64,000 nucleotides of DNA, taken from Pseudobdellovibrionaceae bacterium (GTDB lineage Bacteria > Bdellovibrionota > FAC87 > UBA2466 > JACKAF01). The DNA lies in NCBI GenBank assembly GCA_020635235.1, contig JACKAF010000001.1, positions 186,001 through 250,000 on the forward strand, written 5' to 3'. This document shows positions 1-8,886 of the stretch, piece after piece. The notes beneath the pieces were generated by a model that ran no database searches, was not told the DNA's origin, and saw only the letters and a program-made list of their open reading frames with translations. Position 1 is the stretch's first letter. Each line of letters begins with the position of its first letter. A program made the translations under genes and the position numbers.

Positions 1-1
1 G

Positions 2-742
2 GCGAGTGAAGCCCAAAAACGCGCCGAGACACTTGCGAGACTAATGAAACAAGGGGTCTCCATCTCTGTTGCGCTCATTTTTGTTTTGGGAATTCTGCGG
101 GAAATAGGGATCGACATCGGGCCTGTTCTGGCGAGCGCCGGTGTGGCTGGTTTGGCCATCGGTTTTGGCGCACAAAATTTGGTTCGCGATGTGATCTCCG
201 GTTTCTTCATGTTACTTGAGAATCAGGTTCGGGTGGGCGATGTGGCCGTAGTGAATGGGACCAGTGGACTCGTTGAAGCCGTCAATTTCAGAACTATTGT
301 TCTGCGGGATCTCACCGGTACAGTCCACGTTTTCCCCAATGGAACCATTAACACGCTTTCCAACATGACACTCAACTGGTCTGGGTATGTGATGGACATT
401 GGTGTCGCGTACAAAGAGGATTTGGATAGCGTTATCGACACTATCGAGGAAGTGGGTAAAAGCCTTCAGGAAAACTCTCCCGTTGGACGCTACATATTGG
501 AACCCATCGAAGTCTTTGGCGTGGATGATTTTGGGGATTCCGCGATTATCGTAAAAGCCCGCCTGAAAACGATGCCGGGGCAGCAGTGGCTCGTTGGCCG
601 CGCGTACCGCAAGCAGCTCAAGTACGCCTTTGATAAGAAGGGGATTGAGATTCCCTTCCCTCACCGAAGCCTCTATTTCGGAGAAGCCAGCAAGGAAGTT
701 GCTGTAAAACTTATCGAATCTGGAGCTAAAGCCGACAAATAG
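2..742 (+). CDS. MscS-family mechanosensitive channel, 5' truncated by window edge
   Basis: The reading frame is open to the left edge of the window, so the N-terminus is missing; an ATG at 44 is internal to the protein. What remains starts in the last helix before the pore, followed by a hydrophobic segment and the Gly/Ala-rich MscS pore helix (ASAGVAGLAIGFGAQNLVRD). Then come the beta domain (VRVGDVAVVNG, VHVFPNG) and the C-terminal alpha/beta domain ending in the family-typical IPFPHRSLYF. MscS channels sit in the inner membrane and open on hypo-osmotic shock to release solutes. A second, complete MscS gene lies at 29291-30175. Family assignment is firm; the substrate and subfamily cannot be told. 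Confidence 0.9.
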   Translation, partial: ASEAQKRAETLARLMKQGVSISVALIFVLGILREIGIDIGPVLASAGVAGLAIGFGAQNLVRDVISGFFMLLENQVRVGDVAVVNGTSGLVEAVNFRTIVLRDLTGTVHVFPNGTINTLSNMTLNWSGYVMDIGVAYKEDLDSVIDTIEEVGKSLQENSPVGRYILEPIEVFGVDDFGDSAIIVKARLKTMPGQQWLVGRAYRKQLKYAFDKKGIEIPFPHRSLYFGEASKEVAVKLIESGAKADK

Positions 743-797
743 GCTAGCTTGACTCAGCGCATTATCTCCCCCTATGCTGTTGCACCGGAGGGACACT

Positions 798-1577
798 ATG
801 CGTAGAAGCTGGCTCGTGGTTGCGGGGCTTTGGTGGACTGGCGCAGTTCTGGGAATGACCGTTCCCACGGGGACCTGGCAACCTGTGGACCGAGCTGTTT
901 TTGAAGCACGCTATGGGGATGCGTACCCAAAGACAGAACCGACTGGTGTCACACTGATTCGCCCCACCGATAAACTTTATGTTTACACTCTGGGAACGGC
1001 GAGCACCTCCCACTGCACCCTACTTCCACACGCTGTACAGCTAAAAGATAGCGGGAGCTTCTCGACATTTACCGCGAAGGGAAATCTAGTGGCGCTTATA
1101 AAAGCCATGAAGTTCTCTGAGATAGGTTTCACGTTCCGGGACTTTGGTGCGGCAGACGGCTATGCCACCCGCTGCCTAATCCATGCCTTTGCAGGCATCG
1201 AACCGGAACCCTCAGCAGATGAAAAAGAACGCGCCCAATATAAGCGCATAGGATCGGTTCCATACGAAGGTGGTTTTGTACGCAGTCTGGACTATGATCT
1301 GAGTGAACGCCTGCCATTGAAGAAGTTGCTTCTTAAGACCCCGAATTCCTGCATCCAAAAAATGGAAATCCTGGAAGTCGGTACCATTGTGAACGGCCAA
1401 TTCCACCGCGCGGTACCCAGTCAAAATGGTCAGGGCGAATACTTTTATCAGGTAGACAACTCGTCCAAGGATTCATTGACGAAGATTCGCTTGCGAGTTA
1501 ATGGGAAGTTCCCATCAGACGACGATAAAATGGAATGCCCGATTGAGGTCAGCGCTTTGCTTTGGAGTCAATCATGA
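798..1577 (+). CDS. Secreted protein of unknown function (tandem paralogue 1)
   Basis: This protein of 259 aa is not recognised. I chose the ATG at 798 because GGAGGG lies 7 nt upstream and the N-terminus then reads as a signal peptide (MRRSWLVVAGLWWTGAVLG). An in-frame ATG at 774 would only add eight residues without a ribosome site. The mature part has several paired Cys residues and looks like a two-domain beta protein. It ends with an EC-x-IEV-x-ALL segment that resembles the C-terminus of the next gene. The stop overlaps the start of the next gene (ATGA), so the two are translationally coupled. Probably periplasmic or cell-surface. Confidence 0.75.
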   Translation: MRRSWLVVAGLWWTGAVLGMTVPTGTWQPVDRAVFEARYGDAYPKTEPTGVTLIRPTDKLYVYTLGTASTSHCTLLPHAVQLKDSGSFSTFTAKGNLVALIKAMKFSEIGFTFRDFGAADGYATRCLIHAFAGIEPEPSADEKERAQYKRIGSVPYEGGFVRSLDYDLSERLPLKKLLLKTPNSCIQKMEILEVGTIVNGQFHRAVPSQNGQGEYFYQVDNSSKDSLTKIRLRVNGKFPSDDDKMECPIEVSALLWSQS

Positions 1578-2350
1578 AGCTCATATGGATATTCTTGATT
1601 TTGAGTCTTCCGGCCCATGCGAGTTATTTCGGCCCCGAGATTTTTGGTAAGGGCTTTGACAGCGCGGGTGGCGATTACATTACAGGGTTCAGAAAGCTAG
1701 ACAAGAAAATGCCCGCAAACCATATCCAGGTGATGGTCAAAAGGAATGGTCTTGGAATCTGTAAGTACCAACTAAAAGGAATCGCGGTAAAACACACGCC
1801 AGGTTCCGATGTTTTTTCAACCTATACTCCGTACCGCGAAAACTCGGAGCGGGGGGATTTTCGCTCTGACACCAAGTACTTTTCCTACTTCCGGCTCAAC
1901 GATCCGAACATCGAGGAAATTCAGTTCTTTCTGGAAAATGTAGGAGAAAACGACAATGTTTGGGAATGTGCCGTAGTCGTAAATGCGGAACCCTACAAAG
2001 AATCCGTACCAGCACCCCATCTGGACGTACGCCGCTTCCACCATCTAGACGCGATTCTATACGCAGGCGGCAACAAACTGCGTTCCCTTCCTCTAGGACC
2101 AGAAGGAAAGAATCTGCAGTACGTGCGCGTCCAAGTCCCCGCATTCTGCAACCAGAGCGTGAGAATCACTCAGGTGAACGTTATTGATAGCGAAAAGGAA
2201 AGTTGCGAGTTGCGCGCTGTAAGCAAGCCGCTTGGAATCTACCAGGTACACCTACCGCCCAAGCGAAGCGCGAACTACATCGAACTGAAGCTCGAGGGCG
2301 AGGAATCCACCGAAGTCTGCGCGGTACCCGTCAGCCTTTTTCAGGAGTAG
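1574..2350 (+). CDS. Secreted protein of unknown function (tandem paralogue 2)
   Basis: This 258-aa protein starts at an ATG that overlaps the preceding stop as ATGA, with TTGGAG just upstream. The ATG at 1562 is less likely because it puts four residues in front of a clean signal peptide (MKLIWIFLILSLPAHA). The mature part has Cys residues in an ICKY, WECAVV, FCNQ, SCEL, VCAV series, probably disulfide-bonded, and shares its overall layout and its ending with the upstream gene. This suggests a tandem duplication, but I aligned them only by eye. The last 20 bases overlap the 3' end of the convergent antiporter gene. No function can be assigned. Confidence 0.75.
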   Translation: MKLIWIFLILSLPAHASYFGPEIFGKGFDSAGGDYITGFRKLDKKMPANHIQVMVKRNGLGICKYQLKGIAVKHTPGSDVFSTYTPYRENSERGDFRSDTKYFSYFRLNDPNIEEIQFFLENVGENDNVWECAVVVNAEPYKESVPAPHLDVRRFHHLDAILYAGGNKLRSLPLGPEGKNLQYVRVQVPAFCNQSVRITQVNVIDSEKESCELRAVSKPLGIYQVHLPPKRSANYIELKLEGEESTEVCAVPVSLFQE

Positions 2351-3668
2351 GAAAAACCGGCGGCGTAGGCGGCGGGTTTTGCGGCGGCGCTGGCTTGGGT
2401 TCTGGCGGCGGAACCACCTGCAAATACGGACTCACCAAACGACTGAACAAGATGGGCGTTAGGACCGTAGAAACCACACTGAGCAGCACCAAGGTTGAAA
2501 AAAGGTCGGTGCCGATAACGCCACGAGTGAGGGCGATGTCGGCAACCACCAAATCCATCGTCCCCCGACAGTTTAGAATAATTCCAATGCCAAGTGCGAC
2601 CTTGGGATCCACCTTGGCCCATCTCCCCGCAAGTTTGCTGGATAGGATCTTGCTACCGATAGACACTGAAATGAGGGCTACCGCGAAGCAGATTCCCCAG
2701 AACGACTGCAAGGGGGACCAGCTAAAATTCAAGCCGATGAACGCAAAAAAGATGGGAGCAAGAAACCCTGTCGTAATGGAATTCAGGGTCTCTTCCAGGT
2801 TCTTATAGAGCTTCGGACCGATGGCGTCCTTGCTAATCAGTAGGCCGCCAAAAAAGACCCCGATAACGAAATGGGAGCTCAGTTCCTCACTAAGAGAGCC
2901 GACTATCAACACAAAGAGGATCGTAAGGCCAAAAAGGGATTCTTTCCCGAACAGTCGGATAATGCGGGTCAGCTGTTTTTCTAAAAGTCCACGCTGTGTG
3001 CCCGCCCACTGGAATACATAGTAAATGACAAACATCACTACAGCGAAAATCATCAGTTTTCCGCCGGTGTGCTGCACAGATGTTAGTAGCTCCGAAAAGC
3101 TGAACTGCGCCGCGGGCAGGCCCAGTACCACACCAAGAAAGAAGAGTGCCGCAATGTCATTAAACATCGCCGTCGCTATCGAAAACTGCGAGATTGGGTG
3201 GTTCAGAAGCTTAAAGTTAGAAAAAATACGGATAATCACCGGCAATGCCGTGATTGCAATGACGAGCGCCAGAATAACTGTTTGCGTCGCGGTCTTGCTA
3301 AATAGAATACCGAGCAATATCCCGCTACTGAGTGGGATCAAAAAGGATACGGCCCCGAGTATGGAGCCTCGCCCGATGAAGGCTTTCATCACTTCCCGAA
3401 AATCCATTTCCAGACCGGCGGAAAGTAGAATGAGAAACACACTCAGCTCGGAGATCCCTTTCAGCTCAAGGGTCGGCTGAATAAAGCCCAAAGCGGCGGG
3501 ACCGAGGATAATTCCCGCAAGGATTTCCCCAACCACCGGCGACTGCTTTAGCCGGTTCATCAACTCACCCAAAAGGCGAGAGAAAACCAGCAAAAGCAGT
3601 ATGCTGGTGATTAATCCCACCGTTTCATGCGAATTCTCAATGAGGCCGGGTTCCGCTAAGTGTTCCAT
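2331..3668 (-). CDS. CPA2/Kef-type monovalent cation:proton antiporter
   Basis: This 445-aa protein is an inner-membrane antiporter of the CPA2 (Kef/NapA-like) family. It has about 12 hydrophobic segments, the N-terminal QSPVVGEILAGIILGP signature, and the transmembrane core motif AMFNDIAALF near residue 170. Most CPA2 members have Asp-Asp at this site; here it is Asn-Asp, the pairing associated in CPA proteins with electroneutral exchange. There is no C-terminal TrkA-N domain. Instead the chain ends in a roughly 30-residue Pro-rich cytoplasmic tail (VPPPEPKPAPPQNPPP), which is odd for the family. The gene converges on the secreted-protein pair with a 20-base overlap. The ion (Na+ or K+) cannot be decided. 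Confidence 0.88.
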   Translation of the reverse strand: MEHLAEPGLIENSHETVGLITSILLLLVFSRLLGELMNRLKQSPVVGEILAGIILGPAALGFIQPTLELKGISELSVFLILLSAGLEMDFREVMKAFIGRGSILGAVSFLIPLSSGILLGILFSKTATQTVILALVIAITALPVIIRIFSNFKLLNHPISQFSIATAMFNDIAALFFLGVVLGLPAAQFSFSELLTSVQHTGGKLMIFAVVMFVIYYVFQWAGTQRGLLEKQLTRIIRLFGKESLFGLTILFVLIVGSLSEELSSHFVIGVFFGGLLISKDAIGPKLYKNLEETLNSITTGFLAPIFFAFIGLNFSWSPLQSFWGICFAVALISVSIGSKILSSKLAGRWAKVDPKVALGIGIILNCRGTMDLVVADIALTRGVIGTDLFSTLVLLSVVSTVLTPILFSRLVSPYLQVVPPPEPKPAPPQNPPPTPPVFPTPEKG

Positions 3669-3767
3669 GAGTAGTTAAGAGCAACTTTTACACGCGCGGA
3701 AACGGCCGTCAAAAGGAAAAGATTTTCTGGCGGATAGGTCTAGAGAGAAGTTTCGAAGCTGGGAGAC

Positions 3768-6700
3768 CTAGAAGCAATCTCTCGAAATACTGAGAATATT
3801 TGAGGCGGGCGCGTAATTTTGCTCCTGGAATTCCGTTGGCATCCCGGGGTTTGTCATGTCGAAGTTTTCCATATTTTCGTCGTGATTCCAGTTTGCAAAA
3901 GACTGCCCAAACACCGCTCCTGTGCGAGCCGCTCCGTTTAGATCACAGTACGGCCACGCGCCGATTGCACCAATCTGGGCAACACAGAAATTCGCGACAG
4001 TCTTTTTAAGGTAGCGTTCGGCTTCTTCTTTTTCGCCCTCAAGCTCAAACGAACCGGTAGCACAGGTTCTATCTGTCTTGCCTCCCAAAAAGTTGGAAGC
4101 AATATGCACTCCAGATTCATTCGGGGAGAAAAGTCGAACGTAGGTCGCACCCGCCGTTACATAATAACCGTCCTCGGAACCCATCGCAGTCATGTAGCTA
4201 GTGGAGGAGTAACCGTCGACATTTCGCACGCGGCCCAAGGGGGACCCGCCGGAGACATAAACACGATCCTGACCATCTACCGCTACAGCAAACGGGAGTT
4301 TAAGTTTCGCCTGAGAAGCGGGTCCACCATCACCCGAATCACCCATTTGGCCAGTTCCAGCAAAAACTTCCCAGTTCCCGGCCGGCTTTTTTCTCCAAAC
4401 CTTATGGCTTAAAGCCTCCGGAACATAAAGAGTGCCGTCCGAAGACACCGCAATGTCAGTAGCGGACTGAAAGGTCGCTCCCGCCGCTGCATACCAGCAA
4501 TGGCCACGGGTCAGGTAGGTAGCCTTCCGGGCGACCTGATCAATCTTAACTACATAGTTCGTCGAGACATCCACGCCGCCGCTATTGGAAGGATCCGACG
4601 TCATGATATGACCGCTCGTAACCACATACACGTTTTTGGCCGCGTCCACCGCGACACCCACCGGAAAAGTCGTGTAAGCGGAGCATTGCTCCGCCGGGGG
4701 ATCCGGTTCCGGAACATATTCGTCTGAGCACGGTATTTCTACTGAGTTGCCTTCACTATCGGTCTCATACCAGGGCGTACACGTGCTTGCGTAATAGCCT
4801 GTGTCACTGATGGGTGCATTAACTTCACTGTCATCAGGTCTCGCGTCGCAGCCGCGGTTCAAAAGATCGGTCACGACCCCCGCTTGCGTAACTTTTAGAA
4901 CTCGGTGGTTGTCGGTGTCCGCAACATAAACGCTTCCGTCCTTATCGACCGCGAGGGAGCGCGGGTATTCTAGTTTGACCTCGAGAGGCGCACCGAGGTC
5001 GCGGCTACAACCGGGCTGTCCAGTACCCAAGAAAGGATCCACAACCATGTCACCCTCCTCATCCCGGTGAATGACCCAAACGCGATGGTGACTTGCATCG
5101 ACATAGTAAATTGAACCGTCGGGCCCGATTGCCACGTCCGAAGCTTTTTCCAGCTGGGTGATGGAGGCGAGGCGTTTTTTCGGCTCCACGCCAGGCACCT
5201 TCCCGAAAACGGTTCGGTACAACCCGTCTGCCCCGATGGACCGCACGTGCCTGTCCGGTCTACCGTCGCGGTCATTATAGATAAAGAAGAGGCGATCACT
5301 CGTGCCCGCTTCGGTCGAAGGAATTGCGGTCACAGAAATTACAATCGGCAAGGATTCTGTGGTACTTGGCACGCCGCCTTCGGGGAACGTATAAGTACCG
5401 CCGTAGGCGTAGGGGCTGACCCCATTTCCAGCGATGGCCGTGACGACTTTGGTCGCCAGATCAAGGCGGTGCAGACCTTTTTGCGAAGAGAAATACATGT
5501 TGTTCCCAGAACCGACACTAATGTGCCTTGGAACAAGACCACCGGTTATATACTTATCAGCGACCAAAGTGCCATTTTGATCGATATGGTAGATACTATT
5601 TCCCATGGTGATATATATCTTTGAGCCGTCGAGGCTAACCGCAAGATCTTTCGCCTGATAGAGAAGTGCATCCCGAGCTACGGTCGAAGCCATCCCTCCA
5701 TCGGGCGACCCCATCATCGTACAGTTCTCTGGCAGGGAATCTACGGAAGTTCCCGCATTGTACATGGTTTCCGGATCACACGTTGCGTAGTAGTCAGGAT
5801 CCGACGGATCCATCGTTGAGCAAGCGTCGTTGTACTCGCTAGACTGCCGTATTACTGCGGCGCGGGCGTCCATATCCACGAGCCAGTGGTCTTTCGCCCA
5901 ATTCTTATAGTCTGTTTGATAGTTTGTAGGATCAAAGGCCCCGGGACACGGGCCCTTACCCGCAAATCGGTATACAGTTGTGCCGGTCGGATCGATTCGC
6001 CGAACAACATTTCTACCCTCAACCAAATACAATGAGCCGTCTTTACCGGCCGCATAGCCCATAATGTTATAAAGGTCAAAACCCGTGCTATAGTTGCCCC
6101 ATTTCACGGTATTTGCCGGCACCTGATCGTAGACCATGGTTGCCGCTTCAATCGAACTAGTCTCCGCCACGAACTTGAGATCATCGCCCTTAATCATATA
6201 GATTTTCCAGCGCTCTCCGGATGTCGTGTACATGGGATCCATAGTCGACATCGTCCAATCCCATGGGTTGTATTGGATCTTGCTGAGAACCCAGATAACG
6301 CCGGGGTTCTTAGGATGGCAGGTAGTGTAGAGCGTAGGGTGTAAGTTTGTTTTTAATCGATGTGCAGTGTTGCCCGGGGTAAGCGTATCGGATGGGTTGG
6401 CGGAACCTGCAAAAAGTTCAGCGGCGCCATCTAAATTCACTTTGTAAACAAATCCCTGCGAGGTCACGTAGTAGGCGTTTCCATCAAAACAGCCAGACTC
6501 CGCCGGGTCAATTTGCACCGCACGGGGGTTAAATTTTAGCGTTTGGTAACCCGCATATTCAGTGTCTGAAATTTGCCCTTTGGAGCCCGCTAAGAATACC
6601 TGAGGTATCGCAAATACAAATCCGTAGGCCTCTACCTCGATCAGGGTAACTGTCGCCGTTCTGGTATCTGTATCCACTACAACGCCGTTTCGTACGTCTT

Positions 6701-7172
6701 CTTTTGTTAAATGGAAGTCAACGGAGGTGGTCTTTTCTTCGTAAACACTAATGTCACAAGTATGAGTGGTCCTGTCGGGAGAACTCGTACAACTGATACT
6801 ACGAATGTTGCTTTCTTCACTGGCGGGAGGATCTGTCCAGCTCAGGCGCACCGAGGTTTCGACGTTACGTAACTCATTTCCGTTTTCTTTGTTAACCGTG
6901 TAACACTGGACCGTGAAATCTTTCGAGCTCTGTTTCTTTTCTCCGTCCAACACGCAAACCGCTTCGGAATCCATGTTCGCGCCGCCGACGTTTCGTCCCA
7001 CGCCATTGTTGGGGAGCGCGGCCAACTCTTCAAAGCCTTCATCGCCGTTACTCCCCGTACTTCCGCTACCCGAACCGCTGCTCTTGTTACCAAACATGGC
7101 AAACGGACACGCCGTTAACGTGAATAGAAAAAAGACGTAGATAGACGATTGTAGATAAGGTCTTAATTTCAC
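3768..7172 (-). CDS. NHL-repeat beta-propeller lipoprotein, paralogue of the 36435 gene
   Basis: This 1134-aa protein begins at GTG behind AGAGGAACGTTA. It has a lipoprotein signal (FLFTLTAC, lipid Cys22), a Ser/Gly linker, and an Ig-like region with paired Cys at about residues 60-190. A long set of NHL/beta-propeller repeats follows (e.g. ASDVAIGPDGSIYYVDASHH, PRSLAVDKDGSVYVADTDNH, ATDIAVSSDGTLYVPEALSH). A Cys-rich insertion lies in the second half, and the C-terminal domain of about 100 residues ends in SRDCF. It is probably an outer-membrane or periplasmic binding scaffold. The same order of domains and the same Cys-Phe ending occur in the 1002-aa protein at 36435-39443. The divergent downstream neighbours include a CHASE2 cyclase, as with the paralogue. 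Ligand unknown. Confidence 0.88.
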   Translation of the reverse strand: MKLRPYLQSSIYVFFLFTLTACPFAMFGNKSSGSGSGSTGSNGDEGFEELAALPNNGVGRNVGGANMDSEAVCVLDGEKKQSSKDFTVQCYTVNKENGNELRNVETSVRLSWTDPPASEESNIRSISCTSSPDRTTHTCDISVYEEKTTSVDFHLTKEDVRNGVVVDTDTRTATVTLIEVEAYGFVFAIPQVFLAGSKGQISDTEYAGYQTLKFNPRAVQIDPAESGCFDGNAYYVTSQGFVYKVNLDGAAELFAGSANPSDTLTPGNTAHRLKTNLHPTLYTTCHPKNPGVIWVLSKIQYNPWDWTMSTMDPMYTTSGERWKIYMIKGDDLKFVAETSSIEAATMVYDQVPANTVKWGNYSTGFDLYNIMGYAAGKDGSLYLVEGRNVVRRIDPTGTTVYRFAGKGPCPGAFDPTNYQTDYKNWAKDHWLVDMDARAAVIRQSSEYNDACSTMDPSDPDYYATCDPETMYNAGTSVDSLPENCTMMGSPDGGMASTVARDALLYQAKDLAVSLDGSKIYITMGNSIYHIDQNGTLVADKYITGGLVPRHISVGSGNNMYFSSQKGLHRLDLATKVVTAIAGNGVSPYAYGGTYTFPEGGVPSTTESLPIVISVTAIPSTEAGTSDRLFFIYNDRDGRPDRHVRSIGADGLYRTVFGKVPGVEPKKRLASITQLEKASDVAIGPDGSIYYVDASHHRVWVIHRDEEGDMVVDPFLGTGQPGCSRDLGAPLEVKLEYPRSLAVDKDGSVYVADTDNHRVLKVTQAGVVTDLLNRGCDARPDDSEVNAPISDTGYYASTCTPWYETDSEGNSVEIPCSDEYVPEPDPPAEQCSAYTTFPVGVAVDAAKNVYVVTSGHIMTSDPSNSGGVDVSTNYVVKIDQVARKATYLTRGHCWYAAAGATFQSATDIAVSSDGTLYVPEALSHKVWRKKPAGNWEVFAGTGQMGDSGDGGPASQAKLKLPFAVAVDGQDRVYVSGGSPLGRVRNVDGYSSTSYMTAMGSEDGYYVTAGATYVRLFSPNESGVHIASNFLGGKTDRTCATGSFELEGEKEEAERYLKKTVANFCVAQIGAIGAWPYCDLNGAARTGAVFGQSFANWNHDENMENFDMTNPGMPTEFQEQNYAPASNILSISRDCF

Positions 7173-7331
7173 TAACGTTCCTCTAATGACCGGATAAGTC
7201 TCCTGATTATCCCAAGAAACTGTGGGGCAATTATGAAAAGACCTTCAAAGTCCACCCGTTGGACAACTTTTCCCTCATGCGCAAGACTGAGATAAATAGC
7301 CGATATTAGAGGTTTTAATCAAAAACCAGCC

Positions 7332-8834
7332 TTGAGGTGTGTGCTGAGCACACCCGCATTCGGAAAACCTAGGCCTGCCTGTCTAGCTACAAACGAAGCC
7401 ATCGCTTACGCCGAAGCCATCGATTCGCTTCCGCTGGCCCACTCAACAACTGTGGCCCGTCCGATGACGCTCCCGCCGCGTACGAGAGCGTCAGAAGCCG
7501 TCGATCCGGAAGGCCATCTCACACCGTATCTCGAACTTGCCAATAGCCCAACGATCCACACGGAAACAAAGCGTCTCTACGATGAAGCGTTTCGACTCAT
7601 GGCAGAGCGCGATCTGGCGGCAAAGCGCTATGAGTTTCTAGCAGCAAAAAAATCGCCAGCGGATCCCGTTCAACACGCTAAAGATCTCGCAGCCGCAGAA
7701 GCCGCATACTTCCAAAAGCGCGCAGAGTACGATGCCAATCAAAGGCTCCTTGGACGCAACCGCGCCGCTCTTCGACTCAAAGAGCTGCACGACAAGGGAA
7801 AGATCCTTCAGGTCATCACCCAAATGGACGCGAGCCAAATGCATGCTCTCAACCACAGTGGTGAAAAAGATGTCCCGCCTTGGGGAGACGAAGCCCCTCC
7901 TTTGCTTCTGCTTTTGAAACCCGACACTGTTCTTACCCGTGTCTATGGACAGGACGCCGGTATGTTTGGGGGTTTTGCGACTTTTCCTAGCCGCGCTGTT
8001 TACGAACCACGTACCAATGCGAGTGTGAACCGCAACCGCCTAGCCACGCCCCACGGCGACTATGAAAACACCCTCACCCACGCAGTGAAGTTTACCTTTG
8101 CTAAACCACTTCAACCCGGGGAGGATCCGACAACTCAACCGGTACTGGCGTGGTACGGAACAACGGGGCCAATCTACCCCACCGGCGGTGAGGTGAGAGG
8201 CGCGGTGCGCGCACCGAACGGTGATCAATACGCGAGCGAAACTCTAGGGAGTCCCGGTGGTGGTGTCCAAGTCATTATCGGAAACGGAAGATGGAAGTAC
8301 TACGCGGACGGATCCGAGCACAAAATTCCAGCGAGCATAAAGTGGCATTACGAAACCGCCCCGGGCGGCGAAAAAATAGTCGTTTTCGATTCCGGAAACC
8401 CTTATATGAACGAAAAGGACAACGTCATTCGGGACGTCACTATTGTTAGCAACCTACACGACATACAATCTCACATCACGATGGATCTATTCCGCTTAAG
8501 ACGCGAGCAGGTTTTTGCCGGCATCAGGGCGGGCGAGCCTTACACGGAATACCGCCAAACCACACGCTTACCCGAAGACTGGGTCGATACACCGGAATAT
8601 AGAGAGAACTACAATAGAATTTACCGAACGCTTGCAGCTATAAAGCAAACGAATATGGCGATCGTGCAAGCGGGCGCCCGCTTTCCCGAGGCAGAGGTAC
8701 GTTCTGCCAGTCTAACTCTGCGCGACGTACAGATTCTGGAACAGGAACTAAGTGAGCTGAAACCCGCCGGAACTAGCTATGCCCCGGTAAACGCGTCAGT
8801 AGGAGTGTCCACTGGCACCTACGTTCCCAATTAA
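7332..8834 (+). CDS. Unrecognised protein with possible TNT-like (NAD glycohydrolase toxin) motifs
   Basis: The frame is open for 500 codons from a TTG at 7332. Other possible starts are GTG 7341, which has GAGG very close upstream, and ATG 7464; none has a convincing ribosome site, so the N-terminus is uncertain and no signal peptide is visible. Residues about 60-165 are helical and charged (KRLYDEAFRLMAERDLAAKRYEF). Then follow LTRVYGQDAGMFGGF, SRAVYEPR and, about 100 residues later, GSPGGGVQVI. Arg-x-Tyr-Gly, a second Arg, and a Gly-Gly-Gly-x-Gln loop recall the TNT/DUF4237 NAD glycohydrolase toxins, but the spacing is longer than usual. I consider this a weak structural hint. It sits between an NHL lipoprotein and a cyclase. 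Confidence 0.55.
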   Translation: MRCVLSTPAFGKPRPACLATNEAIAYAEAIDSLPLAHSTTVARPMTLPPRTRASEAVDPEGHLTPYLELANSPTIHTETKRLYDEAFRLMAERDLAAKRYEFLAAKKSPADPVQHAKDLAAAEAAYFQKRAEYDANQRLLGRNRAALRLKELHDKGKILQVITQMDASQMHALNHSGEKDVPPWGDEAPPLLLLLKPDTVLTRVYGQDAGMFGGFATFPSRAVYEPRTNASVNRNRLATPHGDYENTLTHAVKFTFAKPLQPGEDPTTQPVLAWYGTTGPIYPTGGEVRGAVRAPNGDQYASETLGSPGGGVQVIIGNGRWKYYADGSEHKIPASIKWHYETAPGGEKIVVFDSGNPYMNEKDNVIRDVTIVSNLHDIQSHITMDLFRLRREQVFAGIRAGEPYTEYRQTTRLPEDWVDTPEYRENYNRIYRTLAAIKQTNMAIVQAGARFPEAEVRSASLTLRDVQILEQELSELKPAGTSYAPVNASVGVSTGTYVPN

Positions 8835-8886
8835 GGGTCCACATTGGGAAAACCCCTAAGAGTGCCGATACAGATTCCGAAGCCTT

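Noticed and set aside
2203..2808. 201-codon open frame on the plus strand
   Set aside because: It lies over the end of a secreted-protein gene and antisense to the antiporter; the composition is that of a shadow frame.
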